DNA of 64,000 nt from Ulota crispa (lineage: Eukaryota > Streptophyta > Bryopsida > Orthotrichales > Orthotrichaceae): the NCBI GenBank assembly GCA_963920765.1, contig OY987244.1, forward strand, positions 17,464,358 through 17,528,357, given 5' to 3'. The notes under the pieces are model-generated. The model did not search any database, was not told the DNA's origin, and worked only from the letters and a program-made list of their open reading frames with translations. Shown piece after piece: positions 48,671 to 60,880 of this stretch; position 1 is the first letter of the stretch, and each line of letters starts with the position of its first letter. The position numbers were made by a program, and so were the translations under genes.

Positions 48671-49351
48671 AAAATAATAATGATAATAATAATTGAATTA
48701 AACACTGAGGGAATGAGGGTGTGCCATTGAAGGGGTGGTTAAGTGGTTCCATGTCTCATATCTTAATGAAATTTGAGAATTTGATTGGTGTAAACTGTAA
48801 AGTCAAAAGCTGAGAGTTTTGCTTCATACTACGTCCTAAGTCCCAGGTCTCACATCTTGATTTGTTGTATTTTGCTTACATGGTAACAGCTTTTGAAAGT
48901 TTTGGTGTTGAAGATGGTGAAACTTCACTCAAGATTTGGACCAATCATTTTGCCAAACCCAACTTTGAGCCCAAGTTCCACCAGTTTTTTTTACATAAAA
49001 TATTCATGAATACATTTAATATTCCTTCTTGGCTTGAAGTGAGACTTGCAAAGATGGCACAGGGACGTAGTGTGAACTGCCTCAAAGTATCATGTAACTA
49101 TTGATGTGTGATGTGGCATATGAAGCATGGTTGTGCTTCTGCTATTGCCAACTGTGCAGGTCACCATATTGACCTTTATGTTGTATCTACTGAATGATAA
49201 TAGCTCAATGTCCATCTGGATATGTCAATGTTGTTTAGAAAACTTGGAAATAAAAATGTCAAGCTTAACATTTAAACAATATAACCAGTCCTTGAGGCCT
49301 GGTGTTCACAAAATCTTTCTGTGTGCAACTGCTTAGTTGTTGTAACCTACT
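48671..49351. other. Intergenic with a diverged dispersed repeat
   Basis: 48840-49100 resembles 11940-12600: CCCAAGTTCCACCAG, AAATATTCATGAA and GACGTAGTGTGAACTG occur in order. The open frame at 48862-49104 (80 codons) falls in this repeat and has no counterpart frame in the other copy. Not called as a gene. Confidence 0.45.
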
Positions 49352-49599
49352 AACGGCATATTTGTTAATTTGTGTCAAAACAGTTGTTTTGGGACTTTTG
49401 AAATTTTGGGAAAAAATTGGGGTGATCACCCCAAACCAAGCTCCTTTGGTACACGTGTCCTCACCTAAGAGGAGGAATTTGTGAGAGAAAAAATCTTAGT
49501 GGCTGAGATACTTTTGAATCTAGTTTGAGGTGACTAATTTGGATTGAGGTGGAGTACAAAATGGTACCTTAGTTTTTCCCAAATTAATGAATATGACTT
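49352..49599. mobile_element. MITE family A, further copy
   Basis: The ends TAACGGCATATTTGTTAATTT and AAATTAATGAATATGACTTT enclose the family interior: GGTGATCACCCCAAACC, ACACGTGTCCTCACC, GAGGAGGAATTTGTGAG and GTACAAAATGGTACC. Confidence 0.85.
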
Positions 49600-51373
49600 T
49601 TGCTATAGTTGAAAGGGGTTCATTGGTTCGGCTTAGTATAAGACATTCATTGTACTTACTTGCAACATCAGATTCTGACATGCTCACTTGTAATGTGCAT
49701 GTAAGAGGTTTGAAGGGTCATATGATTATTGCACAAGTCTACAAGCGGTTCTTCATGTGATTGTTTTGTTATTGTGATTGGTCATGCGTGCATGCTTGGT
49801 TATGTGCATTAAAAGATAGTAATAGTATTTCAATATTTGTATAGTAAAAAGAGAATGCAAATTAAATCTTTTTGATAATGTATCATCTTAATTGTCAATA
49901 TTAATTGACTTATGGACACAAGTTTCACATTCTTTTAAGAATTATCAGCCCACTTGGATCATGAAGGTTTTGCACAAAAAACTACAAGCCAATACTTGAA
50001 GGGAACCTAGCAAAACCTAGAGCTTAACTTTTGCAAGGATTTCTGTCCTAGATTTTATTTTATACACTTTTATTTTATACACACTGGTGTTAACTGAAGG
50101 GATAAAGAGAGTTTAATCTCTTGTTGAAAAACAAGAAACATGTTATTTGCGTGATATGGAGCTGCATTTGTATTATGATGTCATTCATATTACGGCCTTT
50201 GATTGAGAATGAATGAATACAATACAAGTCTTAAGTGATGTGAAAATAAGGGCTTATTATGGAAATAGCATCTTTTTTTTGTTCCTCAAGTCAAAGACAC
50301 GCCTTTCATGATACCGAGCCCCAACTTACGACTACATCAAAACTTGTAAGTCAAATTCTTGCAATTTTACATTTCACATTAGAAATTACTCAAGATGAAA
50401 CAAAATTGTGGATTAACAATCTATGACTTTAGGAGCCTATATAAGGTACTCTTTCATTTGTTTCATACTCAACAAACACAACTTATAAAATACTTCTTTT
50501 CATTTGTTCCTATTTTATCAGTGTCTAAGTATGTTATAATTAGGTATAGTGTTGCATGTATTACAAAGCTACAACATATTACATGCAATTCTCAATCTAC
50601 ATCAAAATATATTACCATAATAAAAAGACATGTATTAGGAAAAATATGGGGCGTCAATAAAGCCTTTATAAACAATTCCAGCCCTCCATTTTTTTGGTTC
50701 CCGATGTGGGGAACCAGCCCTTGCTGATGGCCAGAAAAAATTAATAAAAAAAGTCTTTTCTGATACATCCTAGGAAGCTGGGCATATGTTCGTACTTTTA
50801 CAAGTCCTAGTATCCTTTGGATGAGTATTTTTTACTAGTATAATGACTAGTTTACTAGCAACTCAACCGTTCAAGCACTTGTGTTATAGCTTCTAATCCT
50901 TATTCCAAATCTCATGGAAAAGCCAAAATTTGGCTTTGTGTGAAAAGAATTACTTCGTATGATTTAAGCCACAAAGTTACCATGGAACACTTAGCCAGAC
51001 AAGTTGTTAAAGTTGCATCATGCTGCTCAAGTATCTATCCAAGCTGATCTTAGTAATAGCTCATATTTATGACAACTCAAAGGTCTTGCTATTTTTTCAT
51101 TTTGACCTTTTTACATCTTTTTACATCTGAAGCTCTTATCCGCAAGCAATTGATGTTTTATCAAAACGAGCCAATATTATAAGGAATCAACCTTACAAAA
51201 TACTGTAGCAAAGAAAGCCATTGACTAGTCAAGTAACCGCATAATGTGCTTATTTTATGTATAAGAAAAGAAGTACATACACAAAGTTGTAGCATAACTA
51301 GTTATAGTAAGAATAAAGAATATATAAGTATGAGTCTGCCACAATATATATTACATTGCCCATAGTGTGATTT
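49600..51373. other. Intergenic, nothing recognised
   Basis: AT-rich. The longest frame (50395-50727, 110 codons, plus) has no recognisable motif. Confidence 0.5.
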
Positions 51374-51700
51374 AAGGTAGAAGGCTCAAAAACCGTCCAG
51401 GCTCTAAAATTGCTCACCCTCCAAAATGTTCTCATTCTTTACATGTATTTTTTTGTAGATTTCTAAAATGTATAGGTGATGTACATTTGAGGAGGTGAGC
51501 AGTTATAGAGCCATATGCCACTTCAGCTTCAAAATTTCATAACTAATTCTACAAAACTCCAAAAAACATGAAACAACTTGGGTTAGATGTCAATTCTTCT
51601 TGTCTTTCAAGGAAATTTTACTGAAATTATTTCAAAAAATTCTACCTCCCAAAATTCAGTTTTAGCTCTTAGATGGTCGGTTTTTGAGCCTTCTACCTTA
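51374..51700. mobile_element. MITE family C, copy 2 (inverted relative to copy 1)
   Basis: The ends AAGGTAGAAGGCTC and GAGCCTTCTACCTTA. Interior GAGGAGGTGAGCAGTTATAG, AAACAACTTGGGTTAGATG and TTTTAGCTCTTAGATGGTCG matches copy 1 at 44071-44409 in reverse. Confidence 0.85.
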
Positions 51701-52246
51701 TACATACTGCCATATATGGGATTCATGAGTAATCAACAGTACGGGTGAGTTTTTTTTTTTTTAAAAACAAACATTCTTCAATCATGGAAACTGATACTAC
51801 TGACTAAAGCAGTAACGTCAATCTGCACATAGTAGCAGATTCCAAGTACTGTCCTTCAAGCGTGAGTAGCAGCCTATCAGGCAGCCTTTAAATTTGCTAT
51901 TTTTCAGTGTAGCACAAGACGCTAATTGGAAAATTCAAGGGCAGCTAATATGGCAAAAAAAAAAATTCCTCAATATGCATTATGGCTCCAAACTTTATTT
52001 TGTGGGAAGTTTTTGGCACCAGGGATTTCAAAGAGGTAGTTTTGTTATGGCAAAGGGGTTATTTTTTTGGTAGTTGTTATGGCAAGAATGGTTTTTTTTT
52101 GGTAGGGTATTTGGCTCTTCTTCTACGGATCAATGAGGGTTTCTAGCTCTCACTTGAAAAAATTAGTAGCAAGTGTTTTCCAAAATTGTGGAAAAAATGA
52201 AGTGAATTAGGGTTTCAGCAAAACACATGAAAAGAATTCCTAGCAT

Positions 52247-52690
52247 ACCAAGACTACTTAATATTCAACAATACATCTGAGAACACAACAACATCCTTGA
52301 AATACCAAGACTACTTAAAACTCAACAATACATCTGAGAACACAACAACAACCTTGAAAAACACAACAACACAAATTTGAACATAACATCACTACTTTAA
52401 AATACCAAGACTACTTAAAACACAAGTAAACATCTGAAAACACATCAACAAACCTGAAAAACACAACAACACAAATTAGAACATGACAAGAGTACTTGAA
52501 CCATACCAAGACTACTTAAAATACAACAATACATTTGTGAACACAACAACAAACCTAAAAAACACAACACAAATTTGAACATAGCAAAACTACTTTGAAA
52601 TACCAAGACTACTTAAAATACAACAATAGAACTCAAAACACAACAACAACCCTAAAAATCAAAACAACAGAGATTCAAACATAACAAGCT
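52247..52690. repeat. Tandem repeat of about 100 bp inside the hAT element
   Basis: TACCAAGACTACTTAAAA recurs at about 52247, 52304, 52404, 52504 and 52602, with ACAACAATACATCTGAGAAC and AACACAACAACACAAATTTG between. It lies at the 3' subterminal side of the transposon. Confidence 0.85.
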
Positions 52691-52873
52691 AAAGAGAAGC
52701 AATTTGCAATACATTCATAAGCAAGGCATGCAACAGTTGCATGGGGGATTCAAACCCCACTCCCAAGAGTTTGCCCTTTGCAGCATGCAATCCCACCCTC
52801 CCCCCACCCCAGTCTGTAAGACCACACAAGTAGAAACCAGTAAACCATGTTTAGGGTTCAGAAGAGACCATGT

Positions 52874-55605
52874 TTAATGGTCTGCACCGACTCTTGCACG
52901 ATCCTCCCGCCAAGTATCATATGCTTTAGCATGTGGAAAGCTCTCCAAGTTGTAAAAGGGTTGAGAGTACATGTTCATCACAGTCTCTAGGTGACCATTC
53001 AGCCGATTCCAGAGGTTACTCTTGCAAAAAGAGAGAGTGTAGAACATTCGTTCATCCTCAACACTACTTAGAACTGCTGTCAGTGCAAATTCAGCCAACT
53101 TCATGAATTCCGAGAGCTTGTTCAACAAGAGGGCATTACAGCCAAGTTTCTGCCACAACTTCATGACAGGGTTGCCGATCAAGGGAGGCTCCATGGCCTT
53201 TGGTGACTAAGACCGCATGGTCATTTTAAAAAATGACATTTGCAAGTCCAGGTGCCGAGAATCAAGGAGGCCTATAAACTGAGTCACCTCGGGTGACCGA
53301 GCATACCTAATCTCACAAAACCAACTCTTTAGCACAAGCATGTGAGTTGGGAATATTCCTCACATTGTGCATTCAACCAGAATTGGGGAAAAACCACCCT
53401 AAGAGCCTCCAGCATTTCGGAATGAGGAAACCTCTTTGTCAACTGCTCAATGAGCAATTCGGCAACGCTAGTACACTGACCCTTCACAGAGCTGATGGCC
53501 GCTTTGAAATCAGCTTTGATGATTGCCTTTTGAGCACCTATGAGAAGGCAAGTGGTGTGGGCTGCATAAAAATGCCCATTTATGCAAAAGGAAAGACTCT
53601 CATCACCATTTTTTAGATCTGTGACCCAATCTTGGGTGACAGTATGAGAGTGGTTGTCCACAATATCCAAGAACATCTGAAAGTGAGTCGCTTGATAAGA
53701 AGTGGAAGGGTCCACATAAATCTCATATAGTTTAGCCTGGTAGATTTTTACAGCTACAATGTAGTCTGAGACATAAGCATTCCCCAATTGGGCAAAATTA
53801 ATCAAGGATTAAACAAAATCAAGCAAAGGACGAACGCATGGTAGTGCCAACAATGTGCTCACATCACATAGAAGGGGAAGGTTACGTTTTGCAGCACTTT
53901 CCTGATTGGAATCCTCACTGAATTTGACAATTTGGGTTTTGTAGTTCATCAATATCCTTCTCAACAGCTCAAAGAGAGAGATCCACATGGTAGAGACTCG
54001 GTTGAGGATTTTCAGGCCCTCTGTCTCCACAACCTCCGCCAACTTCATAAACTCAAGGTGCCTTTTTTGGAGAGGCTGAAAAGTAAGAGTGCAGTTGAGT
54101 GCACAAGGTCTCCAACTTGTGCACAAGAGGCAAGTTAGACAAACCTTCAACCGCCAGGTTTGTGCAATGGGCCATGCAGTGCACCCCAATGGCATACGAT
54201 GCATACTTGGCTCTCAATTGCTTGTGACACCAACCCTACAGCCTTAGAATACACTTGCCCCATCAGCCCCAAAGCACACCAATTTTCTACCGATTTCCTC
54301 ATCAGACAGGCCTCCATTGATGGTTAAGGCAAAATGTATCATATGGAGGAGGTTATTGGCGTTTGAACCACCAACAACTCGTTGAAGTGACAATAGAAGT
54401 GAATGCCGCCCGAACAAGTGAGGGACATAGACATGAACCGATAGCCAAAGTTGATTGTCTATTGAAGTCACCTCATCAGCCGTGACTAAAAGGCAACTTG
54501 CCTTTTGCAAAGACTCTTTCAACCTCCTACAAATCACCGCACCCATGGCATCCGCCATTTCTCAGCCCGATCGTTCACACTAGTGCTTACAAAGTAGGTT
54601 AGGTGTGCCCAAAAGCTCCAACAATTCCCGCATGCAAGTAAAGTCGCACATTGGGCGACCTTGGGAAAGAACATGGAAGAGGGTGCGGAACTTAACCAAC
54701 TTCCTGTGCCGCTTGTGCACGATGCTCATGGCCACTTGTTGCAGAACTGAATCTCCACCTTTGGCAAAATACATCCGCTCATTTTTGACGTGTTGATTAG
54801 TATTGAGGTAGTAGTGCTTGCCGCGCTTGTATTTGTTGGTGTTGCATAGGGCCTTCCGTCGCCCTACATGTTTCCAGAGGGAGTCTAATTTTGCAACAAG
54901 TAATTTCTCCCTCCCCTCCACCTCAGAGCACATCTTGCACTGCACCTGCATCACACCCTCCCTACGCCCACAACACTCTCCGCGCAAGGCAGCTTTGCTG
55001 CCCATGCATCCTAGAAATGCCGATTTCTCTCATAATCTTTCTTTCTCTTGCTGGCCAGCGCTCTCCAACAAATCCTTGCCTTCTTCAAGCACAACTTTCC
55101 CCTTCTCCACCCCTATAGCAATTGCAGTAGACATGAATTTCCCCTTCTCCTTATCGACACCCACTCCTGCAGCAATTGCAGCAGACAACAATTTCTCCTT
55201 TCCCTTATCAATAGCCACCCCCATAGCAATTGCAACATCCTCCAATTTCCCCTTCCCCTTAATAACTACGCCTAGGATGGCAGGTTTTAGAATGCCCACG
55301 ACCTTTGTGGTAATCACAAGGGAGTCCTCCTCTGACCGCAGACCCTCACTGTCAACTCCAATGATTATGCACTCATCCTCCTCTGATCCCTTCAAACCAC
55401 TGCAACTGTCCAGTACTTGCAAATTTGGCTGCAAACCAGAAGTGCCACCCTCACACTCCCCTAGAACCCTCCCCTCATAAAGAAACTTGCACAACGTACA
55501 TTGCATTTTCCTAGCTTTTGACATTGCAACACTCAAAGAAGAACAACAATAACGGAAACACCTCAATTCACCCACGAACCATACACACACGCTCAAAACA
55601 AACAA
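52874..55605 (-). pseudogene. hAT-type transposase (ZNF862/BED-finger-like), degenerate
   Basis: The reading frame survives in pieces from about 55605 to 52874. Near the N terminus is a finger with CKMC and KLLVAKLDSLWKHVGR. Then come the catalytic-core-like segment ending LVCFGADGASVF, an IGVHCMAHCTNLAVE segment in another frame, HLEFMKLAEVVETEGLKIL, a mid region with QDWVTDLKNGDESL and RFPHSEMLEAL, and a C-terminal dimerisation-type region LSEFMKLAEFALTAVL followed by SSVEDERMF. In-frame stops occur at 55030, 54580, near 54567, 54244, just upstream of 53805 and near 53208. Frame changes occur near 54230, 54060 and 53340. Such genes descend from hAT transposases and are common in plants and animals; this copy cannot make an intact protein. 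Confidence 0.85.
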
Positions 55606-56647
55606 TGCAAGCAGGTGAGGTTTTGTCCCTCTCTAGCCCATGAATTTATCGAGTAGAGTTTGCTGGCGCTCACTCCTGAAACCGCAGCCCCGCAGCCTTT
55701 GCTGCTCTGTCATCATCACTTACAAAACTGAAACCGCCGTCTTGACACCAAAACATTAACCGTAAACCCCCACTGGCCCAGTCCCTGCAGCATACAATAT
55801 TGCAAATTGCAATAAGATCGACTGATTGAGCAATAATCGGCCAGTAATAAACAAAAACCAATGTAATCTCAGGATTCCCAGCCTCCATGGCTCAAGTTGC
55901 TAAAAGACTAAACTCCTAAACCCTAAGGCTTAATCTTTTACAGCTTACGCCTTACAATCTTACACTTACTTAAACTACAGAGTTCATGAATACGTAAAAA
56001 AAACTATAATCCTACATCAGCAATTTCAAGCAAAAGCAAACATAAATCTTTAGAACATGAAAGGACCAGGTTAGGAAATTTCTACCTCAGAGCCTCCGAC
56101 TATGAGCGTAGTAGAATTCACAAGTGACCAGCCAAAGGCGCCATTGCGCTAGGCTTTGAACTTTGCATCCTCAATTTCATGAACTAAATTGGCGCGAGCA
56201 ATCCTCACAGTGCCACGCACAAAGCGCGGTAAGATGACGTAGGCGGGAGCAACAATGATTGGCAGAAGGAAGACATTGATGGAGGGAAACCTTTTGAATG
56301 GCAAGCAACTATAGGCTGGAAGAGCAGCGCTGGCAAAAGGGGAAGAGAAATGGAGTAAAAGATGGCAAGAGAAGATTTTGGGCAAGGAGCCAGGCTCTGC
56401 CAACTGGCAAGTTCACCGACGATCAGATTGACGAGACTGCAGGCTTTTGGCAATAGTGAGGGAGATGTGGCGGCTTGATGTGGCGCACTACCCCCACCAC
56501 TGGCAGCTATCATGGTTGCTGATACTCGGGTGAAGTCTAGATTTGGCAATTTTGCCTGGTTTTTAGCCTTTGTTCTGTAGTGTAATATTCGCCAAGCTAA
56601 AAAAGAGGTAAGTTTTTGGCAATTTTTTGCCAAAGATTTAAAGGCTG
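55606..56647. other. 5' part of the hAT element, non-coding
   Basis: This stretch lies upstream of the transposase remnant and inside the terminal repeats. Minus-strand frames at 56149-56633 (142 and 84 codons) overlap each other in different phases and show no domain. A leader or promoter role is likely. TTGGCAA and TTGCCAA motifs cluster near the end. Confidence 0.5.
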
Positions 56648-56655
56648 CTATTGGG

Positions 56656-57757
56656 CAAGCTATGTAGTATAGAAAGGTCTATATTCTCTTATCCAAGACT
56701 AACCCCTTTCTAACTGATAAATTGGTGGAAATTTATGAAAACATCACCTATTGAGAAGCTTGAATTTCAAGCAGCAAGCAGTATATAATGGGACCAATTC
56801 TCAGCATTAGAACTTGCATCAAGTATTATAGAAATATGACTACCAGGTAATATTGCTTTAGCAACCATATTTCCTCAATATTGGTAAACCCTAAAAACCC
56901 ATAGTCCATCGCACTTGAGCACTATTTTTTTCAAAAACAAAGGATATATTTGAAAAATTTGGCAACATTTGACAAACAAGAGTATGAGGTAAGAAGAGCA
57001 AATTTGGAGCTTGGCATATATTCTAAGAGGCTATGTCCCTTACTTGTGCCCAACCCAAGCAACCCAACTATTCAATGTTAGTTGAAAGGGGTTGCAACAG
57101 GTGTCAACAAGACATAGCAATTGTTATCCCCATCACAAGGATAACATGCAACAAAGCAAAAAATTCCACTATTCAAAAACCATCAAAACTCTTAAGGAAC
57201 CTGAGTAGCTAAAGCAGGTTGTGAGTTTGCCATGTTTGAGCAAACTCTCCAACTCCTAAAGCAGTGAAGCTTACAAATACCGGCAGACTAAAAACAAGGA
57301 GAAAGATCAGGGTTGGGAAGGGAGCTCTTTGAGGAGCCTTAGCCGTGTATGCAAAAAGAGAAGAGCCGTATGAGCCCGTAGCCAAAACTGCAATAAGTTA
57401 CAAGCAAAGTGTACAATAAGAGTCCCACTGTTTTAGACCTCTGGGAGGGAGACCGAGCTTTGGCACCCAATGGCCGTCAAGATTCATTTTTGCTGACACA
57501 AGATCCCAACCCTGTGCCTTCAAAAATTTTGAAATTATGTTTGATAGCCATCTGCCTTAGATACTATGTCAGCACATATAGTGACCTATTTGGTTGTTTT
57601 GAAAAGAAGCGGCAATAGCCCTTAACCTTCTAGTTCTAAGATCCAAAATATTACAAGCAAAACAAAGCAAATGAAATTGCCATATCTTAGCTATGTAATG
57701 ACTAGCACATCATGTTTGCAACACTTGTAGATTAATCATAGTGCAAACTGTAACTCT
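56656..57757. other. Intergenic, nothing recognised
   Basis: Spacer between two transposons; no frame of note beyond 69 codons at 57409-57618. Confidence 0.5.
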
Positions 57758-58039
57758 AAGCACTAGTAGAAAATTTAGCACAAAATCAACAAAATTTCAA
57801 CCAAAAATTGTTGATTTATTCTGTTGATTTGGTCAGGTTGTTTTGAGTACTTTTCAATAAGAGTATGTTGATTTTCTGTTGATTTTCTATTGATTATTTG
57901 TTGTTTTCTGTTTATTTTCTATTGATTTTATGTTAGTTTTCACTTATTTTATGTTGTTAATTCTATTTTTTTAAGATTTAAATGTTATTTTTTTTCATAG
58001 AATTTTTTTTTTTTAATGAAAAATTGAAATTTTTTAGTG

Positions 58040-58294
58040 GCCAGGCAGCTGCCCACCATTTAGTTAGGGAGAGAATTGTTACTTTTACTTTTGTTTTTAA
58101 AGAAAGATAAGCTTTTTCATTGGGTGTTGTTGAACTGCAACTTTTTTTATGGTCCTAGAAAATACCATGGTCTCTAAGTCCAAATTTGAATTCAAAATTC
58201 TCAAACTCAAATTATTGATGGTAGAAATCTAAAATTTATCCTGTGGTGTGGTATAGTAATTGGAAGGGTGTGGTACACATATCAATTCCCATCT
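58040..58294. mobile_element. MITE family E, half copy inside the CACTA element
   Basis: AAGCTTTTTCATTGGGTGTTG, TTGATGGTAGAAATCTAAAA and GGAAGGGTGTGGTACACATA, ending TATCAATTCCC, match the right half of the element at 6809-7202. The left half is missing. Confidence 0.75.
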
Positions 58295-59214
58295 TTTAAA
58301 GCTTATAAAAATATTTTATAAGATTGTTATTTTTTAATTCATTTGGTTCGTAATAGAAGGAAAAATACTAAAAATACCTTTTAAGTCTTTTAAAATATTA
58401 AATTTACGCCAAAAGTATTTGAAACATAAAAAAATATATCTTATTTTTTGTAGGAATATCAATTATAATCCTTTTATTTTGGAAAAATAATAAAAAAGCT
58501 CTTCTATTTTGAAATGTTAAATATATCCTTGTATTATTTGAAATGTAAAAATCACATTGGGTTTCTTGTAAGAATTTGCATCAAACTATACACTTGGTTA
58601 TCATATAATACAAAGATATTAATAATTTAAAATAGCTAAGGAGCATTTTAATATTTTCCTAATATATTAGAAGCATTGTTGATATTTATACAAAAAAAAA
58701 AAGATATTTTTGGTACTTTTAATCTTTGAGGGACATATATGATTTTTTCTAAGAATTGGGGAGCATCTGTTATATTTGTTTGTAAAGAAATTTTGGTATT
58801 CAAAACAAGAAAATGTTGTACATTTTATATAGAATTTTGTTGAATTAGTGAAGTTGTGTCCAGATCAACAGAAAATTGTTGATTTTTTTGTTATTATGGT
58901 CATGTTTTTACTTGACTTTAAAGGCTGCTAATTTTAAATCTAACCAAATTGTGAAAAGTAAAGAAAATAAATCCAATCAATGTACACTCAAACTTCTAAA
59001 AGATTCTATTTTTTTTGAAAACTTCTTTTATTTTTTAAAACTTCAAAACATTTTAATGAGGTCCAGAAAGATTCTAGAAAGATTTCAAAAACAAACCTAA
59101 ACTATTTTAATAGTTTTTTTATTAAAAATATTTTAAGGTATTTTGATTAATTACGAAAAGATTCCTAAAGGACTATCATTTAGTCTAAGAGATTCTATTT
59201 CTATAAATATTTTA

Positions 59215-59760
59215 AAGTATTTTAACAAATTTCATAAAGATTTTAAAAAGATTCTTAAAGATTCCAAAAAGATTTTTGAAAATTCTCAAAGATTCTCAAA
59301 GATTTTAAATTTCCAAAAAGATTTTCAAAAGATTCCCAAAGATTCTCAAAGATTCTCAAAGATTCTAGAAAAACTTGAAAAGATTCCCAACAATTTCCAA
59401 AGATTCTCAAATATTCCTAAAAGATTCTCAAAGATTCTCAAAAATTCTCAATTGTCCTCAAACATTCTCAAAGATTCCAAAAAAACTTGAAAAGATTAAC
59501 AAAGATTTCCAAAGATTCTCAAAGGTTCCTAAAAGATTCTCAAAGATTCCAAGAAGATTTTCAAAGATTCCAAGAAGATTTTCAAAGATTCCAAGAAGAT
59601 TCTCAAAGTTTCTAAAATCTTGAAAAGATTCTTAAATATTCTTAAAAATCCTGAAAAGATTCTCAATGATTCCCAAAAGATTTTTAAAGATTCTTAAAAA
59701 TTCACAAAAAATTCCCAAAAGATTTCCAAAAGATTCCCAAAAGATTCCATGATTTCTATT
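59215..59760. repeat. AAAGATTC-rich satellite inside the CACTA element
   Basis: AAAGATTCTC/AAAGATTCC motifs repeat every 9-12 bp for about 550 bp, with higher-order blocks such as AAAGATTCCAAGAAGATTTTC repeated three times. It translates into apparent RFSKIPR repeats in open frames that I regard as artefacts of the repeat. Confidence 0.85.
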
Positions 59761-59953
59761 GATTTAGATAATGGTGTCCAAATCAACAGAACATATTTTG
59801 TTTTTTAGAAAATTCTGTTAAATTAGTCAATTAGCGTGGGCAAGTGCCCAAAACAACAAGAAACTATTGGTTTTCTGTTGTTTTGGACGGAGTTTTCTAC
59901 TAGTTAAGGTTCACCTTGCAAGTTTTTAGTCATATGAAATACATATTTATTAA

Positions 59954-60876
59954 CCCCTAAAGGACCATTGTCCCTACAGGGGACGAATGGGATTTCGGGC
60001 AGGTACCTACGGCCTCAATTCTTGTCTTGGTTTTTTGAGACTTTTTTTGAAGATGGGGAATTCAAAGATCTGCGTGGGCATCTAACTTTTATTCCATTTC
60101 ATGCCAAGGAGCAAAAGTTATGCCCAAATAAGCACAACTTTGGGGACTAGGGACAGCAAAAAAAATTCTTATAAAAACTTGAAAAAATCAATTAATTTTC
60201 TTTTCTTATAGATTATATCTTTGTCTACATCTGAGGCTTTGATTCATTCCATTTGGACTAGTTATGAGAAAGTTATGGACAATCTTGTTTTTTTGGGCAA
60301 CTCAAGTATCTTCTTGAAAAAATAACTTATAAACTTCATTTTTGAATGCAGGTTTAACATTTTTTCAAAAAAAATTGTTAGAGAGGGTGAAGTTTGCTTT
60401 CTAGAACAATCTTGCCATTGGGATTATTGCGTATCAATTCCATTACATGATTATTAGCAGTTTAAGTTTTTGTTCAATCTCATACCTTCTTCTACCTAAT
60501 GTTTTTTTAAAGAATAGAAATTAAGTATTTTTTTCTCAAAAAATTTCCCAAGATTCCCAACTCAACTTTGCACCATGCAAAAATAGAATTCTAAACTATG
60601 TGGTGCAAAACTTTTAAGTTTAAAATGTTCAAAGTTAAAAAATGTAGTCAAGCAAAATGCAAAAGAAGCTGTTTTTTACTTTTTAAATGCATATATCTTC
60701 CAATTTGTGCTGTCAAAGTTTTTGAGTTTTGTATGAGACATTTTTATAATAGTCTAGCACAAGATCCTATGATCAGACATGCAAAATGCTTGATTTCCAA
60801 ACTTTTTTACTCTTTGCCATAGAGGTGGCAATTTTGAGTGTCTTTTGACAAAATAAAGGCCATGGTCCTTTAGGGT
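59954..60876. mobile_element. piggyBac-like non-autonomous element (TTAA flanks)
   Basis: TTAA (59950-59953) then CCCCTAAAGGACCATTG at the left. At the right CATGGTCCTTTAGGGT is followed by TTAA (60877-60880). The terminal repeats match 14 of the first 16 or so bases and start CCCTAAAGG. A TTAA target and CCCT-type ends are the piggyBac signature. 923 bp with no transposase frame. An alternative is an unrelated palindromic element whose flanks are TTAA by chance. Confidence 0.65.
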
Positions 60877-60880
60877 TTAA

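Larger units (their letters stand above)
51882..56647 (-). mobile_element. Decayed hAT transposon, 4.8 kb, with 8-bp target duplication
   Basis: The left end is CAGCCTTTAAATTTG, and the right end is its complement (CAAAGATTTAAAGGCTG). Flanks are CTATCAGG (51874-51881) and CTATTGGG (56648-56655), an 8-bp duplication with two changes, as expected for hAT. Between them lie a minus-strand ZNF862-like transposase pseudogene, a 100-bp tandem repeat near the 3' end, and a non-coding 5' region of about 1 kb. The mutated duplication and multiple stops indicate an old insertion. Confidence 0.8.
57761..59905. mobile_element. Non-autonomous CACTA (En/Spm) element, 2.1 kb
   Basis: The left end is CACTAGTAGAAAATT, and the right end is complementary to AACTAGTAGAAAACT. 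A perfect AAG duplication flanks it (57758-57760 and 59906-59908). Subterminal regions carry many copies of CAACAGAAAA/TTTTCTGTTG, as CACTA subterminal repeats do. No transposase is encoded. The interior contains a half copy of MITE family E and an AAAGATTC satellite. Confidence 0.85.

Noticed and set aside
52740..52800. Possible tRNA T-arm (GGGGATTCAAACCCC)
   Set aside because: The loop is not a proper TTCRA loop after a 5-bp stem, and no acceptor, D or anticodon arm fits upstream.
54818..55480. 220-codon open frame on the plus strand
   Set aside because: It lies antisense to the transposase relic and translates to low-complexity Ser/Pro/Thr sequence; no family resemblance.
59143..59623. 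Open frames encoding RFSKIPR-like repeats
   Set aside because: The protein periodicity simply mirrors the AAAGATTC satellite. There is no promoter, splice or homology support.
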